Source: Acidobacteriota bacterium (lineage in GTDB: Bacteria > Acidobacteriota > Blastocatellia > Pyrinomonadales > Pyrinomonadaceae). Taken from it: 64,000 nt of DNA. This document shows positions 26,628 through 33,830 of this stretch, piece by piece. Made by a program: the position numbers and the translations under genes. Each line of letters opens with the position of its first letter. Position 1 is the first letter of the stretch. The notes below the pieces were generated by a model that was not told where the DNA came from, did not search any database, and saw only the letters and a program-made list of their open reading frames with translations. Location: NCBI GenBank assembly GCA_003223025.1, contig QHXR01000006.1, positions 164,677-228,676 on the forward strand, given 5' to 3'.

Positions 26628-27272
26628 ATGTCCGACACTTTCGAAAAAATGGATCGCATGTATCACCTGCAGCGTCACTTCTATGACTTCACGCGGAAGT
26701 ATTATTTGCTGGGACGCGATCAGTTGCTGCGTGACATGGACGTGCAGCCGGGCGAGACGGTTCTCGAAGTCGGATGCGGCACGGCGCGAAACCTTATCAT
26801 TCTCGCGAAGCGGCATCCGGATTCTTTCTTCTTCGGTCTCGATGCTTCGGAGGACATGTTGGACATGGCGGAGGCGAAGATCGATTCGGCTCGACTGCGA
26901 AACATCACGCTCGCTCACGGACTGGCCGGCGATTTTTATTACGTAAACACTTTCGAGATGATGGATCGATTCGACAAGATCTTCTTCTCGTACTCGATCA
27001 CGATGATCCCGGATTGGCGCGAAGCGATCGACAACGCGATCAACAACCTCAAGGTCGGCGGCGAACTTTGGATCGTCGATTTCTACGATCAGAAAGATCT
27101 CCCGCGAACATTTCGATTGATGCTCCAGAACTGGCTGAAAGCATTTCACGTCCGCTTCTGGAGTGACCTCCTTCCCTACCTCGGCACGCTCGAAACGAAA
27201 GGACTCGTGCGATTACAAATCACACCTATCTATAAACGCTACGCATTTATCGCGAGGTTGGAGAAAGTCTAG
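26628..27272 (+). CDS. btaB: BtaB-like N-methyltransferase, betaine lipid synthesis
   Basis: A 214-residue class I SAM methyltransferase. BtaB methylates the amino group of diacylglyceryl-homoserine three times to give DGTS. The N-terminus MDRMYHLQRHFYDFTRKYYL is characteristic of BtaB. The SAM motif I is VLEVGCGTARNL (about 45-56) with FFGLDASEDML, and the late motif GGELWIVDFYDQKDLP. Downstream of btaA by 134 bases, which hold a family G repeat. The two are probably co-transcribed. Confidence 0.85.
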   Translation: MSDTFEKMDRMYHLQRHFYDFTRKYYLLGRDQLLRDMDVQPGETVLEVGCGTARNLIILAKRHPDSFFFGLDASEDMLDMAEAKIDSARLRNITLAHGLAGDFYYVNTFEMMDRFDKIFFSYSITMIPDWREAIDNAINNLKVGGELWIVDFYDQKDLPRTFRLMLQNWLKAFHVRFWSDLLPYLGTLETKGLVRLQITPIYKRYAFIARLEKV

Positions 27273-27284
27273 GAACTCAACGGT

Positions 27285-27373
27285 TTTGTCGCCAAAGGCG
27301 ACGAACATTAAAGCCTAGGGTGGAGTGAGGCTTTGCGAACGGAACCCTAGGTGCTAACCACAAAAGAATCTGA
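27285..27373. repeat. CCTAGGG-type dispersed repeat
   Basis: Contains GTCGCCAAAGGCGAC (a small hairpin), then AGCCTAGGGTGGAGTGAGGC and GGAACCCTAGGTGCTAACCA, which pair around CCTAGGG. It lies between btaB and the terminator at 27374. Confidence 0.6.
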
Positions 27374-27424
27374 CCCTGAAGGGGTCGAACAATTTCACGA
27401 TTGTTCGATTCTTTCAGGGTTTTT
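27374..27424 (+). terminator. Hairpin terminator between btaB and imuA
   Basis: Twenty-base arms (27374-27393, 27400-27419) pair with a few mismatches in the middle (CCCTGAA...CGAACAAT / ATTGTTCG...TTCAGGG). They are followed by TTTTT. It separates the betaine-lipid genes from the mutagenesis cassette. Confidence 0.75.
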
Positions 27425-27451
27425 CTCATTAGCCCGCTAATTTAGAAATTT

Positions 27452-27480
27452 TTGACTCTGTTTCACGGATGAAATATAGT
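27452..27480 (+). promoter_or_regulatory. Sigma-70-type promoter of the imuA-imuB-dnaE2-umuC cassette
   Basis: -35 TTGACT (27452-27457), 17-base spacer, -10 TATAGT (27475-27480), then 28 bases to imuA ATG 27509. A purine-rich AGGGA (27498-27502) gives a ribosome-binding site six bases before the start. This is the clearest promoter in the window. Confidence 0.75.
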
Positions 27481-27481
27481 C
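27454..27481. promoter_or_regulatory. Dyad operator candidate overlapping the imuA promoter
   Basis: GACT-N3-TTTC-N6-GAAA-N3-AGTC, with 9 of 11 positions symmetric between the two arms. It spans from inside the -35 to just past the -10, where a repressor would block polymerase. ImuA/ImuB/DnaE2 cassettes are usually SOS genes under LexA, so a LexA-type operator is the leading idea. The motif does not match a LexA box I can name. Confidence 0.55.
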
Positions 27482-27508
27482 TTATCATACGCACGGCAGG
27501 GACTGAAG

Positions 27509-28153
27509 ATGGCACATTTGAGTTTAGTAAAAACACTGTCCCGCATAAAGGAAGAGCAGGGCTACACCGAAGAGGTATTGCTCGAATCCGCCGGGCTTGC
27601 GATCACACGAGGCACTCTCACTGAAATTTCCGGCGGCTCCGGAAAGACGAGCCTGTCGATCTCACTACTTTCGAAACTCACACGCGATGGCGAGATATGC
27701 GCGGTCGTCGATTCGGCTAACAGTTTCGATCCGTGCTCGGCAGCTGTAGGTGGAGTCGAGCTTGAAAATCTTCTGTGGGTGAAATGCGGCGGCGATATCG
27801 AGCACGCATTCATGGCCGCCGATTATCTCGTTCAGGCGAAAGGCTTCGGAGCCGTGTGGCTGAATCTTAACGGCATTCCAAAACATCAACTGAAGTTTGT
27901 CCCGCGAACGTTCTGGTATCGCTATCGCAACCGGATAAAACAAACGCCGACTCTGCTCTTGATCACCGCCGCCGAGCCCGTCTCGGGTTCGGCTTCGCAG
28001 GATGCATTCGTGTCTTCACGCGAGCGGTCGGTCTGGTCGGGTGTCGGAAAATTTAAATTGCTCCGCGAATTTCACCTCAGCCTTCATTCGCGAAAAAAGT
28101 TTTACGGGAAGCCTCTGTTTGTAAAAACAGAGCGCGTTTATGCGGAGATTTGA
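27509..28153 (+). CDS. imuA: ImuA, RecA-like translesion synthesis accessory protein
   Basis: A 214-residue RecA-fold protein, first gene of the SOS mutagenesis cassette. The Walker-A-like ISGGSGKTSLSISLL lies at 40-54, a walker-B-like region VWLNLNGIP near 113, and a C-terminal FHLSLHSRKKFYGKPLFVK tail. The family lacks full RecA recombinase function and is thought to help recruit the ImuB-DnaE2 polymerase. Starts at ATG 27509 with an AGGGA site six bases upstream. Confidence 0.85.
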   Translation: MAHLSLVKTLSRIKEEQGYTEEVLLESAGLAITRGTLTEISGGSGKTSLSISLLSKLTRDGEICAVVDSANSFDPCSAAVGGVELENLLWVKCGGDIEHAFMAADYLVQAKGFGAVWLNLNGIPKHQLKFVPRTFWYRYRNRIKQTPTLLLITAAEPVSGSASQDAFVSSRERSVWSGVGKFKLLREFHLSLHSRKKFYGKPLFVKTERVYAEI

Positions 28154-28525
28154 TATGGAATTGAAATTTTTATTTGCCGCTTCAGCGGATGGTTTTCATC
28201 GTGTAGCGATTGATGGACACATTTTTTTGAACGCTGATTGGGCGGATCAGGCGGATGAAAACCCGGATCAGAATTTTAGATCCGTCCCCTCTTTTTCGTG
28301 TTCTTCTTCGTGTGGTTCGTGTGGTTCGTGGTTTCGGCTTTCTAAGAAGATTAACCACGAAACACACGAACCACACGAAGAAGAACACGAAATAAGAATC
28401 TCTTCTCTTTTTCAGATCCGTACTAATCCGCTTGATCCGCCCAATCCGCGTTCAAAAAAAACGCGTGTCGGTCAATCTCTACGCGATGAAAAAACACGGT
28501 GATCGCTAACGCGACCAAAAAGACG
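28154..28525. repeat. Nested inverted repeat element (family F), copy 2, in the imuA-imuB gap
   Basis: The 372-base gap is mostly one element (28222-28461). Its outer arms are TTTTTTTGAACGCTGATTGG and CCAATCCGCGTTCAAAAAAA. The inner arms carry TTCGTGTGGTTCGTGGTTTC and its counterpart AACCACGAAACACACGAACC around a short AAGAAGATT loop. It is the same family as 10078-10300. A GTCGCTAACGCGAC-like palindrome follows at 28502. Open frames inside it are repeat artefacts. Confidence 0.85.
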
Positions 28526-29893
28526 ATGAGACTTTACGCCTGCATAATTTCGGCCGATTCAAAACGGGATAAAGCGACCCTGCTGTCCGTCGCGCAGCAA
28601 TTTTCTTACAGCATCGAGATGTTGGAAGACGGCATCCTCTTCGAAGTAAGCGGTCTCCAAAACCTGATCGGCGATCCGACGAAGATCTCGCAACACATTC
28701 TTGCCGAGCTAAAAGCGAATTCGATCTCCGGAAACGTGGCCGTTGCGGAAGCTATCGACACGGCAATGTTACTGGCTCGTGAAGACGAGAACGCTTCTGC
28801 CAATCCAAAATCCAAAATCCAAAATCCAAAATCGGCCGAATCGTTTGCTCAGTTGCCTCTGCAAAATCTCCTCATCGACGCTGACACGCTGAATGTCTTC
28901 AGCGATCTCGGAATAAAAAGCATCCGCGATCTGCAGAACATTCCGAAAGACGAATTGATAAATCGTTACGGGCAGTCGTTCAAAAACATCATCGACATCA
29001 TCGAGCAGAAAGGCGGCCGGCTTCTGACGCCGAACATAAAAGAAAACGAGGTCAGATGGGAATACCAGCTCGACTTCCCCGTCGATGATTTCGAGCAGCT
29101 GATCTTTATTCTCAATCACGGGCTCGAGAAACTTCTCGCACAGACGTCGCAGTTCGGTTTCAGCACCGAGCAGCTCGATATTTTTTTCCGGCTGCAAAAT
29201 CGAACCGAACGAACTTACGAAATAAAAACTTCGTTCCCGACGCTCGAGAAAACATTCTGGCTAAAACTTATCAATCTCAGAATCTCGCTCGACCCGCCCG
29301 AGTCCGAGATCGTCTCTATCCGCGTCACTTCGCATTTCACACCGCCGCGCCCGTCGCAACAAGGACTGTACGCTGTCTCTCGGCCCGAACCGGAAAGGCT
29401 TTTATTGACAGTGAATAAGCTCAAGAAACTAGTCGGCGAAGAGAACGTCGGCGTCCCGGTCTTACTCGATCAGCGAATCGAGAAAGCGTTCACGCTTGAT
29501 GCTGATGCGATGCCGAGCGGGAAGGAAGTTATTACAGCGGTCGAAGAAATAAATCAGGATATGAGGTCCAAGCAGCTCCCACAGTACATAGCGGAACAAC
29601 CGCACGAAATCCAAGATCCAAAATCCAAAATCCAAAATGCTGTTATCGCGTTTAGTTATTTCAATCCGCCGATCCCCGCCGATGTCTTGATCCGCGAGAA
29701 GCGATTGATCTTTCTCCGCACGCAATATTTCAGCGGGCATGTAATCAAGTACAGCGGAGTCTGGAAGGCGAATTCGAAATGGTGGGACAAATCATGGAAG
29801 GCGCAGGAGTGGGATGTCGAGATCGAAAACCACGGCGTGTATCGCCTATGCAGAGTTAATAACGATTGGTTTCTGGCGGGGGAATATGACTGA
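28526..29893 (+). CDS. imuB: ImuB, Y-family polymerase-like translesion protein
   Basis: A 455-residue ImuB-type protein. It opens MRLYACIISADSK and continues with a DinB-like palm (VSGLQNLIGD), helix-hairpin-helix-like FSDLGIKSIRDLQNIPKDEL and a little-finger-type region (LRISLDPPESEIVSIRV). No catalytic acidic residues of active Y-family enzymes are evident, as expected for ImuB, which bridges the clamp and DnaE2. The C-terminal EWDVEIENHGVYRLCRVNNDWFLAGEYD block is typical. Two heptamer-repeat insertions encode NPKSKIQNPKS (about 93-103) and IQDPKSKIQN (about 361-370). ATG 28526 is preferred over GTG 28499, which lies in a dispersed palindrome. Confidence 0.85.
   Translation: MRLYACIISADSKRDKATLLSVAQQFSYSIEMLEDGILFEVSGLQNLIGDPTKISQHILAELKANSISGNVAVAEAIDTAMLLAREDENASANPKSKIQNPKSAESFAQLPLQNLLIDADTLNVFSDLGIKSIRDLQNIPKDELINRYGQSFKNIIDIIEQKGGRLLTPNIKENEVRWEYQLDFPVDDFEQLIFILNHGLEKLLAQTSQFGFSTEQLDIFFRLQNRTERTYEIKTSFPTLEKTFWLKLINLRISLDPPESEIVSIRVTSHFTPPRPSQQGLYAVSRPEPERLLLTVNKLKKLVGEENVGVPVLLDQRIEKAFTLDADAMPSGKEVITAVEEINQDMRSKQLPQYIAEQPHEIQDPKSKIQNAVIAFSYFNPPIPADVLIREKRLIFLRTQYFSGHVIKYSGVWKANSKWWDKSWKAQEWDVEIENHGVYRLCRVNNDWFLAGEYD
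28804..28831 (+). repeat. Heptamer tract, four units, in imuB
   Basis: Four exact TCCAAAA units on the coding strand, translated NPKSKIQNPKS between the palm-like and helix-hairpin-helix-like regions. Confidence 0.95.
29610..29637 (+). repeat. Second heptamer tract in imuB
   Basis: TCCAAGA followed by three TCCAAAA units, translated IQDPKSKIQN, just before the conserved C-terminal block of ImuB. Confidence 0.95.
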
Positions 29894-29898
29894 GATTC

Positions 29899-30081
29899 AG
29901 CACCAAAGGTGCGGCCGTAATTTAGCCAGGGGCAACGCCCCTGGAAGCATTCACATGCATCAAGCACCAAAGGTGCGTCGTAAACCCTGCAACATTCACT
30001 CCGCCGCTTTGCGGCTCGGTTTCTTTCTCGACATTCCAGGGGCGTTGCCCCTGGCTAAATTACGGCCGCACCTTTGGTGCT
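29899..30081. repeat. 47-bp perfect inverted repeat between imuB and dnaE2 (family I)
   Basis: Arms at 29899-29945 and 30035-30081 are exact reverse complements over 47 bases (AGCACCAAAGGTGCGGCCGT... on the left). A third short AGCACCAAAGGTGCG lies inside. The right arm ends seven bases before the dnaE2 ATG at 30089, so a transcript hairpin would cover the ribosome-binding region. Confidence 0.95.
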
Positions 30082-30088
30082 AAAACCG

Positions 30089-33000
30089 ATGTTCCACGAA
30101 CTTCACACACGATCGGCTTTTAGCTTTCTGTCATCGGGATCGATGCCGCAGATGCTGATACAGCGCGCGGCGGATCTGGGGATCCCGAGTGTCGCGCTGC
30201 TCGATCGCGATACTGTCGCAGGTGCCGTGCGATTTCACTTCGAAGCAAAAGAGTACGGCATAAAACCCATCATCGGATCCGAGATCACGATGGAAGATGG
30301 CAGCCTGCTTCCGCTGGTGCCGCTGAATCTGAATGGCTATCAGAATCTCAGCAAGCTCATCACCACCGTCAAGCTTCGCAATAAAAAGGGCGAGCACTTC
30401 GCGACTCGAAAAGATATCGAAGAGCACTCCGCCAATCTGCTCTGCTTCACCGGCGGTGCCGACGGGTTCATGCACCAAAGCATAAAGAACGGCCGCGGCC
30501 AGGCCGATCTCGCGTGGCTGAATTATGTTTTCGAAAAGCGTCTATACGTCGAGCTGCAGCGTCATTACCTTCGCCACGAAGAGGACATGAATCTCCGGCT
30601 GCTCGGTCTCTCGCATAAGCTTCACGTTCCATCTTTTGCTTCGAACGGCGCATATTACGCCGATGAGCATGATCGCGAACTGTTCGATGTTTTCACATGC
30701 ATAAAAAATCACTGCACTATCTACGAAGCCGGCAAGCTGCTCTCGCAAAACAGCGAACGATATCTGAAATCGGAAAAGCAGATGAACGAGCTGTTCGAAG
30801 ATTATCCCGAAGCCATCGATCAAACTGCCGAGATCGCGTCGCGGATAAATTTTTCGATGGACGAACTCTCGTACAATTTCCCCGACTATAAAGTCGCGCC
30901 CGGCGAGACTATGGATTCGGTACTGCGTGCGAAAACGATCGAGCGTTCGACCGAACGTTATCGTCATTGTCCCTGGGCGTTGCGTGCTCAGGTAAAATCT
31001 CGACTCGAAAAAGAATTTCGCGTCATCGAGATGAAACAGCTCGCCGGATATTTTTTGATGGTTTCCGACATCTCGGATTTTTGCGGAAAGGAAAAAATAC
31101 TTTCGCAGGGACGCGGATCGGCGGCGAATTCCGTCGTGTGTTACGCGCTCGGGATAACCGCCGTCGAGCCGATCGCGAACAAACTTTTGTTCGAACGCTT
31201 CTTGTCGGAAAAGTACGAGCAGTATCCCGACATCGACATCGATCTTCCGTCAGGAGACGATCGCGAAAAAGTGATCCAGCATGTCTATAACAAATACGGC
31301 ATGCGGAGCTCGGGGATGACAGCGAACGTCATCTGCTATCGCGGCAAATCCGCCATTCGCGAGGTCGGCAAAGCATTCGGCTTCGATGACGAGATGCTCG
31401 GCCAGCTTTCGAAGATCAATTCTCATTACGAGATCTTCAAAGGCGAAGAGCTCAATCAACGTTTGAAGGAAGAAGGCTTCGATCCGGCCGACAGTCACCG
31501 GCTTCGCAAATTTTCGGAGATGTATTCGCAGATCCTCGATTACCCGCGGCATCTCGGACAGCACTCGGGCGGGATGGTCGTGTCGTGGGAAAGACTCGAC
31601 GGCATCGTCCCGATCGAGCCCGCTTCGATGGTCTACCGCCGCATCATTCAGTGGGACAAAGACGATTGCGAAGCGTTGAAGATCGTGAAGATCGATCTGC
31701 TCGGGCTCGGGATGATGGCGGTGCTCCGCGACACGATCACGCTTATCCGCGAGCATCACGGCGAGGAGATGGACCTCTACAAGATCCCGTACGACGACGA
31801 CAAAGTTTATGAAGCACTGCAGAACGCGGACACGGTCGGGATGTTCCAGGTCGAGAGCCGTGCACAGATCGCGTTCCTTCCGAAATCAAAACCTAAAACT
31901 TTTTACGACATCGTCGTCCAGGTCGCGATCATTCGTCCGGGCCCGATCGTCGGCAACATGCTGAAGTCGTATCTTGCACGGCGTCAGGGATTTGAAGCGG
32001 TGACGTATCCGCATCCTTCGCTCAAAGCAACGCTCGAGCGCACGCTGGGAGTGCCGCTTTTTCAAGAGCAGCTCCTGAAGATCGCGATGGACATCGCCGG
32101 GTTTACAGGCAGTCAGGCTGAGGAGCTGCGGCGTGCGATGGGATTCAAACGTCCGGACAGAAGAATGGAGCAGATCGAAGCGAACTTGCGTGCCGGCATG
32201 ACGCGAAACGATATCGATCAGAATACTCAGGACACGATCGTGCAATGCGTCAAGGCGTTCGCCAATTACGGCTTCCCCGAATCGCACGCCTACAGCTTCG
32301 CGCTCCTCGCATACGCGTCAGCCTACTTCATGGTCCACTACCGCGCGTGTTTCATGACGGCGATGTTCAATAACTACCCGCTCGGATTTTATTCCGCCGC
32401 GACGCTTGTGAAAGATGCTCAGCGTCATGGACTGCATTTTCTCCCGATCGATATCAATCGATCGCAGTATCTGTTTACTGTTGAGGAAGTTGAGACAGGA
32501 GACGATCCAGAGACAGGAGACGAGAGACAGGAGACGGCAGTCAGTACCGCGAGCAGTAGCGACCGGGGTCTTACAATCCAAAATCCAAAATCCAAAATCC
32601 AAAATTGGGTTGTTCGTGTTGGGTTGAAATACGTGCGTAGCTTGAGGCAGGAAGTTGGAGAGAAGATCGTTACGGAGCGCCACAAAAGCTCCCCTCCTTC
32701 CGAAGGAGGGGTGGCAGCCGCTTCAGCTGACGGGGTGGTTCTTTCTCCGACAATCCAAAATCCAAAATCCAAAATCCAAAATGGCCAAGACTCCCCTCCT
32801 TCCGAAGGAGGGGTGGCAGCCGCTTCGGCTGACGGGGTGGTTCTTTCTCCGACAATCCAAAATCAAAAATCCAAAATCCAAAATGGCCAAGACTCCCCTC
32901 CTTCCGAAGGAGGGATGGCTGAGGCTTTGCGAAGCCGGGGTGGTTCTCTGGACTCTCATTCCTCAGATCCTGAGTTCCATACGGCGCAAAAGAGAGAACC

Positions 33001-33829
33001 ACCCCGTCAGCCGAAGCGGCTGCCACCTCTCCTTAGGAAGGAGGGGAGTCTTGACTTGTCCGCCGCATTTCCTTACCGGAGCATCGAAGATCTCATCCGC
33101 CGAGTCCCCGAGATAAACAAACGCGAGATCCGAGCGTTGAGTCTCGCCGGTGCGCTGAACTTCGACGGCTCGGTCCACCGTCGTGAAGCGTTGTGGCAAT
33201 CGGAACTGGCTATTCAACCGGCGGGCAGTTTGTTTGAAGAGGTCGGCGGAGCCGCTAATCATTTTTCAGACTCGACGGAAAGGCAAAGCCTTTCCGCTCA
33301 TCGGGCGGCACAGCCGCAAGACCCCACGGAAAAGCAGAGCTTTTCCGCACACCGAATGGCGGAGCCGTCAGACCAATCCAAAATCCAAAATCCAAAATCC
33401 AAAATGGGTTTCTTAACCCGCATGGAAGGCCTCGAGCTCGTCGATGCAGATCTTCGCAAGACCGGTATCTCGATCGGAAAACATCCGATGGCGTTCATTC
33501 GCGAAGAGATGACGAAGCGCGGGATCCTGTCAGCCGATCAGGCGCGTTATCTGAAAAAGCGCGACATCGCCTCAGTCGCCGGTGCGGTGATCATCAGGCA
33601 GCGTCCGATGACGGCGAACAATGTCGTCTTTATCACGCTTGAGGACGAGACGGGATTCTCGAATTTTGTCGTCATGCCCGACATGTTCGAACGCTTTCGT
33701 GCCGTCATCAATCAAAGTAATTTTCTGATCGTCCGCGGGATCTGGGAAGAACGCGGAATGATGAAGGCCCTGCATTTCACACCGCTCACCGACATGCGGA
33801 CCGAGGTCGTCTCACACGACTTCAGATGA
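30089..33829 (+). CDS. dnaE2: Error-prone DNA polymerase III alpha subunit DnaE2, enlarged by repeats
   Basis: A 1246-residue C-family polymerase for translesion synthesis with ImuA/ImuB. The N-terminal PHP domain is FHELHTRSAFSFLSSGS. The catalytic palm has YPDIDIDLPSGDDREK with the metal-binding aspartates, FQEQLLKIAMDIAGFTG and the GFPESHAYSFALLAYASAYF block. The C-terminal OB region has FITLEDETGFSNFVVMPDMF. DnaE2 proteins are usually about 1030-1080 residues. Three stretches absent from the family (about 801-839, 865-991, 1058-1106) correspond to dispersed repeats, and removing them leaves roughly 1030 residues. All sit between conserved blocks, consistent with loops. ATG 30089 is chosen; TTG 30074 lies in the inverted repeat. 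Umuc starts one base after the stop. Confidence 0.9.
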   Translation: MFHELHTRSAFSFLSSGSMPQMLIQRAADLGIPSVALLDRDTVAGAVRFHFEAKEYGIKPIIGSEITMEDGSLLPLVPLNLNGYQNLSKLITTVKLRNKKGEHFATRKDIEEHSANLLCFTGGADGFMHQSIKNGRGQADLAWLNYVFEKRLYVELQRHYLRHEEDMNLRLLGLSHKLHVPSFASNGAYYADEHDRELFDVFTCIKNHCTIYEAGKLLSQNSERYLKSEKQMNELFEDYPEAIDQTAEIASRINFSMDELSYNFPDYKVAPGETMDSVLRAKTIERSTERYRHCPWALRAQVKSRLEKEFRVIEMKQLAGYFLMVSDISDFCGKEKILSQGRGSAANSVVCYALGITAVEPIANKLLFERFLSEKYEQYPDIDIDLPSGDDREKVIQHVYNKYGMRSSGMTANVICYRGKSAIREVGKAFGFDDEMLGQLSKINSHYEIFKGEELNQRLKEEGFDPADSHRLRKFSEMYSQILDYPRHLGQHSGGMVVSWERLDGIVPIEPASMVYRRIIQWDKDDCEALKIVKIDLLGLGMMAVLRDTITLIREHHGEEMDLYKIPYDDDKVYEALQNADTVGMFQVESRAQIAFLPKSKPKTFYDIVVQVAIIRPGPIVGNMLKSYLARRQGFEAVTYPHPSLKATLERTLGVPLFQEQLLKIAMDIAGFTGSQAEELRRAMGFKRPDRRMEQIEANLRAGMTRNDIDQNTQDTIVQCVKAFANYGFPESHAYSFALLAYASAYFMVHYRACFMTAMFNNYPLGFYSAATLVKDAQRHGLHFLPIDINRSQYLFTVEEVETGDDPETGDERQETAVSTASSSDRGLTIQNPKSKIQNWVVRVGLKYVRSLRQEVGEKIVTERHKSSPPSEGGVAAASADGVVLSPTIQNPKSKIQNGQDSPPSEGGVAAASADGVVLSPTIQNQKSKIQNGQDSPPSEGGMAEALRSRGGSLDSHSSDPEFHTAQKREPPRQPKRLPPLLRKEGSLDLSAAFPYRSIEDLIRRVPEINKREIRALSLAGALNFDGSVHRREALWQSELAIQPAGSLFEEVGGAANHFSDSTERQSLSAHRAAQPQDPTEKQSFSAHRMAEPSDQSKIQNPKSKMGFLTRMEGLELVDADLRKTGISIGKHPMAFIREEMTKRGILSADQARYLKKRDIASVAGAVIIRQRPMTANNVVFITLEDETGFSNFVVMPDMFERFRAVINQSNFLIVRGIWEERGMMKALHFTPLTDMRTEVVSHDFR
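32577..32604 (+). repeat. Heptamer tract 1 in dnaE2
   Basis: Four TCCAAAA units translated IQNPKSKIQN. It follows a GAGACAGGAGACGA-type repeat (32493-32538) and a TACCGCGAGCAGTAGCGACC segment, so the whole insertion covers about 32490-32604. Confidence 0.95.
32689..32892 (+). repeat. 102-bp tandem duplication in dnaE2 (family B plus heptamer tract)
   Basis: Units 32689-32790 and 32791-32892 differ at two positions. Each is a family B palindromic element followed by a four-unit heptamer tract (32754-32781; 32856-32883, one variant unit). One unit is exactly 34 codons, so the frame is kept. A third, divergent family B copy begins at 32893. Confidence 0.97.
32893..33048. repeat. Family B direct copy and inverted copy in dnaE2
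   Basis: A direct copy starts CTCCCCTCCTTCCGAAGGAG at 32893 and ends near 32949. An inverted copy runs 32993-33048 (AGAGAACCACCCCGTCAGCC ... GGAAGGAGGGGAG). The inverted copy translates as PPRQPKRLPPLLRKEGS, like the elbD-like insertion. Confidence 0.9.
33275..33404 (+). repeat. Family C pair plus heptamer tract in dnaE2
   Basis: 33275-33316 is identical to the reverse complement of 5639-5680. A diverged second copy spans about 33326-33367. A four-unit TCCAAAA tract follows at 33377-33404. Together they encode RQSLSAHRAAQPQ, KQSFSAHRMAEPS and QSKIQNPKSKM. Confidence 0.93.
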
Positions 33830-33830
33830 T

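Noticed and set aside
28140..28502. 120-codon plus-strand frame in the imuA-imuB gap
   Set aside because: It overlaps the imuA end and consists almost wholly of the nested inverted repeat.
32689..33048. CRISPR-like array from the repeated 102-bp units
   Set aside because: The units are contiguous with no variable spacers, and they lie inside an open DnaE2 frame.
32655..33116. Plus and minus frames through the dnaE2 repeats, with ILDFGFWILDFG or PPLLRKEGS peptides
   Set aside because: The heptamer and family B repeats are stop-free in all frames, so long shadow frames are expected; the DnaE2 frame is supported by conserved blocks on both sides.
28804..33404. Heptamer tracts as phase-variable contingency loci
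   Set aside because: Every tract in the window has exactly four units and keeps its host gene in frame; no length variation can be seen from one sequence, so this was not claimed.
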